From NCBI RefSeq assembly GCF_022810305.1, contig NZ_JALGQH010000006.1:160011-224010 (forward strand): a stretch of 64,000 nucleotides of DNA, written 5' to 3'. This document shows positions 60,433-64,000 of this stretch, piece by piece. The notes beneath the pieces were generated by a model. It was not told the origin of the DNA. It worked only from the letters and a program-made list of their open reading frames with translations, and did not search any database. How positions within the stretch are numbered: position 1 is the first letter of the stretch; the number at the start of each line of letters is the position of its first letter. A program made the position numbers and the translations under genes. This DNA comes from Rhodococcus sp. ARC_M6. Lineage in GTDB: Bacteria; Actinomycetota; Actinomycetes; Mycobacteriales; Mycobacteriaceae.

Positions 60433-61620
60433 GTGAATGCGGAACTGATCGTTCTACTCGTCGTCGTCGTAACCGCACTCGGATTCGACTTCACCAACGG
60501 TTTCCATGACACCGGTAACGCCATGGCCACATCGATTGCGACAGGTGCACTGCGCCCCAAAGTCGCGGTAGCACTGTCCGCTTCTTTGAATCTGGTCGGA
60601 GCATTCCTATCTGTCGAAGTGGCCGCCACTGTGGCCAAAGGCGTCGTAAATCTTGGAAACGTGGGCGGTCAAGCACTGCTCACCATCGTCTTTGCCGGCC
60701 TGGTCGGCGGAATCATCTGGAATCTGGCAACGTGGTTGCTGGGCATACCGTCAAGCTCCTCGCATGCCTTGTTCGGCGGCCTGATCGGCGCCGCCATCGC
60801 ATCTTTGGGCATGAGCGGCGTCGTCTGGAGCGGAGTCCTCAGCAAGGTCGTCATCCCCGCGCTACTCGCCCCCATCGTCGCCGGCTTTGTTGCGACGGCC
60901 GGAACCTGGTTGATCTATCGCATCACCTCGAATATTCACGAAGAAACCAAGGAAAAAGGCTTCCGCTTCGGCCAGATCGGCTCTGCGTCACTCGTTTCCC
61001 TCGCACACGGCACCAACGACGCCCAGAAGACAATGGGCGTCATCTTCTTGGCCCTCGTCGCCCACGGCACGATTTCACCGGATGCCGACATGCCGTTCTG
61101 GGTCAAGCTGGCCTGCGCTCTGGCCATCGCAGCCGGTACTTATCTGGGCGGTTGGCGCGTCATCCGCACACTCGGAAAGGGGCTCGTCGAAATTGCCTCA
61201 CCACAAGGAATGGCAGCCGAAGCATCCTCAGCCGCAATAATTCTCACCTCCAGCCACCTCGGACTCCCTCTCTCCACCACCCAGGTGGCGACGGGTTCCA
61301 TCATGGGTAGCGGCCTCGGACGTAAGGGTGCCGCCGTTCGTTGGAGCGTCGCCCGGCGCATGGCACTCGCCTGGCTGATCACACTGCCGTCGGCCGCACT
61401 CGTCGGCGCCTCGTGCTGGGGTCTGGCGAACATCGTCGGCGGACTGCCGGGCGTGCTGGTGGTCTTCGCTGTCCTCATCGCCCTGTCCATCGGGATGTAT
61501 CTGCGTTCGCGCAAGGATCCCGTCGATCCAGGCAACGTCAACGCCGATTGGGACGGCAGCTTGGTCCCCACGGAGGTTCCCGGACCTGACGCTCGTATCA
61601 CCACCGACACCAAAGCCTGA
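60433..61620 (+). CDS. pitA: Low-affinity inorganic phosphate transporter (Pit)
   Basis: It moves metal-phosphate with protons across the membrane. The 395-aa protein has about ten helices and the two PiT repeats: GFDFTNGFHDTGNAMATSIATGAL and ASLVSLAHGTNDAQKTMGVI, with GIPSSSSHALFGGLIGA and GLPLSTTQVATGSIMG as the second halves. The GTG at 60433 is selected from homologue length; the frame is open far upstream. Two small genes follow as in M. tuberculosis (Rv0545c, Rv0544c, Rv0543c). Confidence 0.94.
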   Translation: MNAELIVLLVVVVTALGFDFTNGFHDTGNAMATSIATGALRPKVAVALSASLNLVGAFLSVEVAATVAKGVVNLGNVGGQALLTIVFAGLVGGIIWNLATWLLGIPSSSSHALFGGLIGAAIASLGMSGVVWSGVLSKVVIPALLAPIVAGFVATAGTWLIYRITSNIHEETKEKGFRFGQIGSASLVSLAHGTNDAQKTMGVIFLALVAHGTISPDADMPFWVKLACALAIAAGTYLGGWRVIRTLGKGLVEIASPQGMAAEASSAAIILTSSHLGLPLSTTQVATGSIMGSGLGRKGAAVRWSVARRMALAWLITLPSAALVGASCWGLANIVGGLPGVLVVFAVLIALSIGMYLRSRKDPVDPGNVNADWDGSLVPTEVPGPDARITTDTKA

Positions 61621-61633
61621 AAGAGGAATCCGC

Positions 61634-61909
61634 ATGGATATTCTGAAGAACACAGCCGACTCGCTCTGGCAGATCGTGCTTGTCGGCCTGCTGCTCGGCG
61701 CCGGACTTCCGGCGATCTTCGCCTTCGGACTCAGGGCCCTTGATTCGAGATCTCACAGCGCGGACGGTTCGACTGTCGAGGCCCGCAGTCACCTCGCCAT
61801 CGCGGCTGCTGTTACCTGCTTTGCCGTGGTCGTCATCGCGATCGTCACCGGAATTCTTTTCATCATGCAGGGATTCTTGAGCCACACGTTCGGTATCGAA
61901 CTCTTCTGA
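61634..61909 (+). CDS. Small membrane protein downstream of pit (Rv0544c-like)
   Basis: A 91-aa protein with two transmembrane helices (WQIVLVGLLLGAGLPAIFAFGL and IAAAVTCFAVVVIAIVTGILFIM) and a charged loop between. Its ATG follows the pit stop by 13 bases with AGAGGAA as ribosome site. Function unknown; constant linkage to pit suggests a role in phosphate transport. Confidence 0.82.
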   Translation: MDILKNTADSLWQIVLVGLLLGAGLPAIFAFGLRALDSRSHSADGSTVEARSHLAIAAAVTCFAVVVIAIVTGILFIMQGFLSHTFGIELF

Positions 61910-61952
61910 GCGGCCGTATCCGCCCTTCCCACAAAGAAAGGAACCACAAACA

Positions 61953-62294
61953 GTGATGGCACCATCGACGTCGTTGGCCCAGTCGATCCTCGAATGGCTG
62001 CAAGCGGGCTACCCCGAGGGAATCCCCCCAAAAGATCGAATCCCTCTGGTCGCATTACTTCGCAGAAAACTTACCGAGGCACAGGTACGTGAAATCGCGA
62101 TCGGCGCAGCGCTGGCAGAACTGAGTGACGAGACCAGCGATCAAGTTATCTCGACTGAAGAAATCAGTGCTCAGATCGCCGATGTGACGAGCGAGAGCGC
62201 CTCGGACAGTGACATCGCACGTGTCGCCGCAGTACTGACTGCGGCTGGATGGCCGCTCGCTGATTTCGACTCCCCCCGAGGTTCCGCTTCCTGA
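61953..62294 (+). CDS. DUF3349 family protein (Rv0543c-like)
   Basis: A 113-aa soluble helical protein: SILEWLQAGYPEGIPPKDRIPLVALLRRKLTEAQVREIA is the family signature, and a second short helical unit follows (DSDIARVAAVLTAAGWPL). The family is restricted to actinobacteria and has known structures but no function. It is the third gene of the pit cluster. GTG at 61953 and ATG at 61956 are both possible starts. Confidence 0.88.
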   Translation: MMAPSTSLAQSILEWLQAGYPEGIPPKDRIPLVALLRRKLTEAQVREIAIGAALAELSDETSDQVISTEEISAQIADVTSESASDSDIARVAAVLTAAGWPLADFDSPRGSAS

Positions 62295-62379
62295 TACCTC
62301 ACCCAACACCGCCCCACTCCTTCAGTAACGAAGCCGTAACGGATCGGTCGGCGAGGTTGCGCACCACTTAGTGTTTTGA

Positions 62380-62416
62380 AGAATTCCGCGCCTCGGGGGG
62401 CACGGACAGGAATTCT
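62380..62416. promoter_or_regulatory. Inverted repeat upstream of the antigen-85-like gene
   Basis: AGAATTCC (62380-62387) and GGAATTCT (62409-62416) are perfect 8-bp arms 21 bases apart, ending 24 bases before the gene start. It could be an operator or a weak hairpin. Confidence 0.35.
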
Positions 62417-62439
62417 GCAATCGATCACCAAGGGGCGGA

Positions 62440-63441
62440 GTGACGAATATGCGATTTGTCCGACACGGAAGTAGACCTGCCAGGCGACGATGGTTCGGAA
62501 CAGCGGTGGCCGCCTTGGCGTTCCCCCTGGCCATCGGTCTCGTCGGCCCGTCCATTGCCACCGCAACACCTTTGCGAACCGCTCCATCAGGCGGATATGA
62601 AGAGGTTTTCGTCGACTCCACGATGGGTCCGATCAAGGTGCAAATTCAATGGGCGTCACGTGGCGGTAATGCCGCACTGTATCTGCTCGACGGCCTGCGT
62701 GCCCGAGACGATCGCAACGCCTGGAGTTTCGAGACCAACGCCTTCGATCTGTTCCGCGAGAACAACATCACCCTGGTGATGCCCGTCGGTGGCCAATCGA
62801 GCTTCTACTCCGATTGGTACTCCACCAGTAGCCTCAACCGACAACCGACTACGTACAAGTGGGAAACCTTCCTCACCGAAGAATTGCCCGCGTATCTCGA
62901 GACCCGCGGAGTCTCCCGAACCAACAACGGTGTCCTGGGCCTGTCGATGGGCGGGAGCGCAGCATTGACGTTGGCCGCCTATCACCGTGATCAGTTCAAG
63001 TTCGCGGGATCGTTCTCCGGATACCTCAACATCTCTGCACCCGGAATGCGTGAAGCAATCCGTGTCGCGATGATCAGCGCCGGATCATTCAACGTCGACG
63101 CTATGTGGGGACCGCCCTGGAGCCCGGCTTGGTTGCGCAACGATCCTCTCGTTTTTGCACCTGAACTGCGAGGGCTTTCTCTGTACGTCTCCGCAGCAAG
63201 TGGCTTGCCGGGAGAATTCGACAAACCTCGACGACCCGTCGACTTCGTGAACACGGGCAGCGCCATCGGTCTCGAAGCGCTAGCCCTGATGAATACGCGC
63301 GCATTCCAGTTTCGATTGAACTCCCTCGGAATCCCGGCGACCTACAGCTTTCCGTCAAACGGAACGCATTCGTGGCCGTACTGGGGATCGGAACTCGGGA
63401 AATCACGGGGACAAATCCTCGAGGCATTGAACGCCTGGTAG
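62440..63441 (+). CDS. Secreted antigen-85-like mycolyltransferase/esterase
   Basis: It probably transfers mycolic acids onto trehalose or arabinogalactan outside the cell. The 333-aa protein has a basic Sec signal with an Ala-rich core cut near IATAT, then the alpha/beta-hydrolase fold of the Ag85 family: VQIQWASRGGNAALYLLDGLRARDDRNAW, PVGGQSSFYSDWY, the nucleophile GLSMGGSAALTLAA and the His in NGTHSWPYWG. The length fits corynebacterial mycoloyltransferases. The GTG at 62440 is followed by a second start (ATG 62449). Confidence 0.9.
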   Translation: MTNMRFVRHGSRPARRRWFGTAVAALAFPLAIGLVGPSIATATPLRTAPSGGYEEVFVDSTMGPIKVQIQWASRGGNAALYLLDGLRARDDRNAWSFETNAFDLFRENNITLVMPVGGQSSFYSDWYSTSSLNRQPTTYKWETFLTEELPAYLETRGVSRTNNGVLGLSMGGSAALTLAAYHRDQFKFAGSFSGYLNISAPGMREAIRVAMISAGSFNVDAMWGPPWSPAWLRNDPLVFAPELRGLSLYVSAASGLPGEFDKPRRPVDFVNTGSAIGLEALALMNTRAFQFRLNSLGIPATYSFPSNGTHSWPYWGSELGKSRGQILEALNAW

Positions 63442-63467
63442 ACCGCTTCCACATCTGCAGAATCCGA

Positions 63468-63506
63468 TGCCGACGGCCGTGACAGTTACTGTCGCGGCCG
63501 TCGGCA
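63468..63506 (+). terminator. Terminator hairpin of the antigen-85-like gene
   Basis: TGCCGACGGCCGTGACA pairs with TGTCGCGGCCGTCGGCA with one G-U. Confidence 0.75.
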
Positions 63507-63567
63507 CATGCATTTGTACTGCAACAATCTTCACCCCGGACAGCTGAATCTCCGCCCAAACCTTCTC

Positions 63568-63595
63568 TTGACTCGAATAGATGTTCGAGTAGAAT
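63568..63595 (+). promoter_or_regulatory. Promoter with an embedded LexA (SOS) box
   Basis: TTGACT (63568-63573) and TAGAAT (63590-63595) form a -35/-10 pair 16 bases apart. Between them TCGAATAGATGTTCGA (63573-63588) matches the mycobacterial SOS box TCGAAC-N4-GTTCGA with one mismatch. LexA here would block the promoter. Confidence 0.75.
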
Positions 63596-63618
63596 TGGGG
63601 GCAAGGATGGGGGATCCG

Positions 63619-64000
63619 ATGAGCGTCGATACCGTAGTTGCCGATGTTGTAGCTGGTTCTGCAATTAATGTGCGTGGCATGCTGTGGCAACTGCGGCCGT
63701 GCGACGTGCGGGAAGTCGCCATCACGGCATCAGCGGAAATCCTACGGCTGGAAGCCATCCGGGTTGCCGCGGTCGATGCGTTAGCCCTTCATCCGGACGA
63801 GCAAGTGCTGTGTTACCGCGGCGTCGGCCGCTGGCTGGCCGCGAACACGATGCTGCAGAATGCCGCCGGAAACAAGATCGCTGCCCTCGGGGTGGCCCTG
63901 CGAGCGTTCCCCGCCATTGCGGCGCAGTTCGATGCCAGTGACCTCACCGTCGACCATGCCGCGCTGATCACCGCATTCTGCGAGTCTCCACCCAAAGGGA
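63619..64000 (+). CDS. DUF222 / 13E12-repeat family protein, N-terminal part (truncated by the window edge)
   Basis: The first 127 residues are seen; the frame is open at the window end. The pattern (WQLRPCDVREVAITASAEILRLEAIRVAAVDAL, GYRGVGRWLAANT-like RGVGRWLAANTMLQNAAG) is the helical DUF222 domain, which in full-length members is followed by an HNH endonuclease domain. ATG at 63619 lies just after GGGGGA; an in-frame ATG at 63607 is the alternative. The LexA box in its promoter suggests DNA-damage induction. Confidence 0.75.
   Translation, partial: MSVDTVVADVVAGSAINVRGMLWQLRPCDVREVAITASAEILRLEAIRVAAVDALALHPDEQVLCYRGVGRWLAANTMLQNAAGNKIAALGVALRAFPAIAAQFDASDLTVDHAALITAFCESPPKG

Overview
This 64 kb window is chromosomal DNA of a high-GC mycolic-acid actinobacterium. 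It is most probably a Rhodococcus, close to the R. erythropolis/qingshengii group; this is inferred from protein similarity I recognise and from gene order, not from a search. From the left edge to about 46.7 kb the gene order follows the Mycobacterium tuberculosis segment from pknL (Rv2176) to glnA1 (Rv2220), with some genes gained and some missing. Many genes use GTG, and a few TTG, as start codon. Most gene ends carry a strong hairpin terminator.

Left part (0-18.6 kb): the end of a PASTA-domain Ser/Thr kinase; aroG (DAHP synthase); RNase AS; a PlsC-type acyltransferase; a ROK sugar kinase; and a tightly overlapped set of a Cys-containing small protein, an ArsA-like ATPase with an altered P-loop, and two SRPBCC proteins. 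Then come fadD15, pimB, a membrane-anchored zinc-peptidase-like protein, two NlpC/P60 peptidoglycan hydrolases (one behind a ydaO/c-di-AMP riboswitch), a DEDDh exonuclease fused to a GIY-YIG domain, a lone RAM-domain protein and trpD.

Respiratory core (18.7-26.1 kb): ctaE-qcrC-qcrA-qcrB on the plus strand and ctaC-ctaF on the minus strand encode most of the cytochrome bcc-aa3 supercomplex. Three small genes lie between them: a membrane protein, an ABM-domain monooxygenase and an ArsR regulator with a perfect palindrome.

Metabolic core (26.4-46.7 kb): asnB, adenosine kinase, the ErpA-type Fe-S carrier, glycerate kinase, DUF3043, cobU-cobT-cobS (lower-ligand assembly of cobalamin), ilvE, gcvT, leucyl aminopeptidase, sucB/dlaT, a TIGR01777 epimerase, lipB-lipA (making the lipoyl cofactor that SucB carries), DUF4191, an RDD membrane protein and glnA behind a GlnR-type box.

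Accessory part (46.8-64 kb): a CPBP protease, a DUF2510/Ltp repeat protein, an APC permease coupled to a berberine-bridge-type oxidase, a methyltransferase, an acyl-CoA dehydrogenase, a GMC oxidoreductase, katG, a DUF5994 gene with a frameshifted cupin, an F420/flavin PPOX-type protein, pit with two small partners (like M. tuberculosis Rv0543c-Rv0545c), an antigen-85-like secreted esterase and the start of a DUF222 (13E12 family) gene with a LexA box in its promoter. I saw no rRNA, tRNA, CRISPR array, transposase or phage module.
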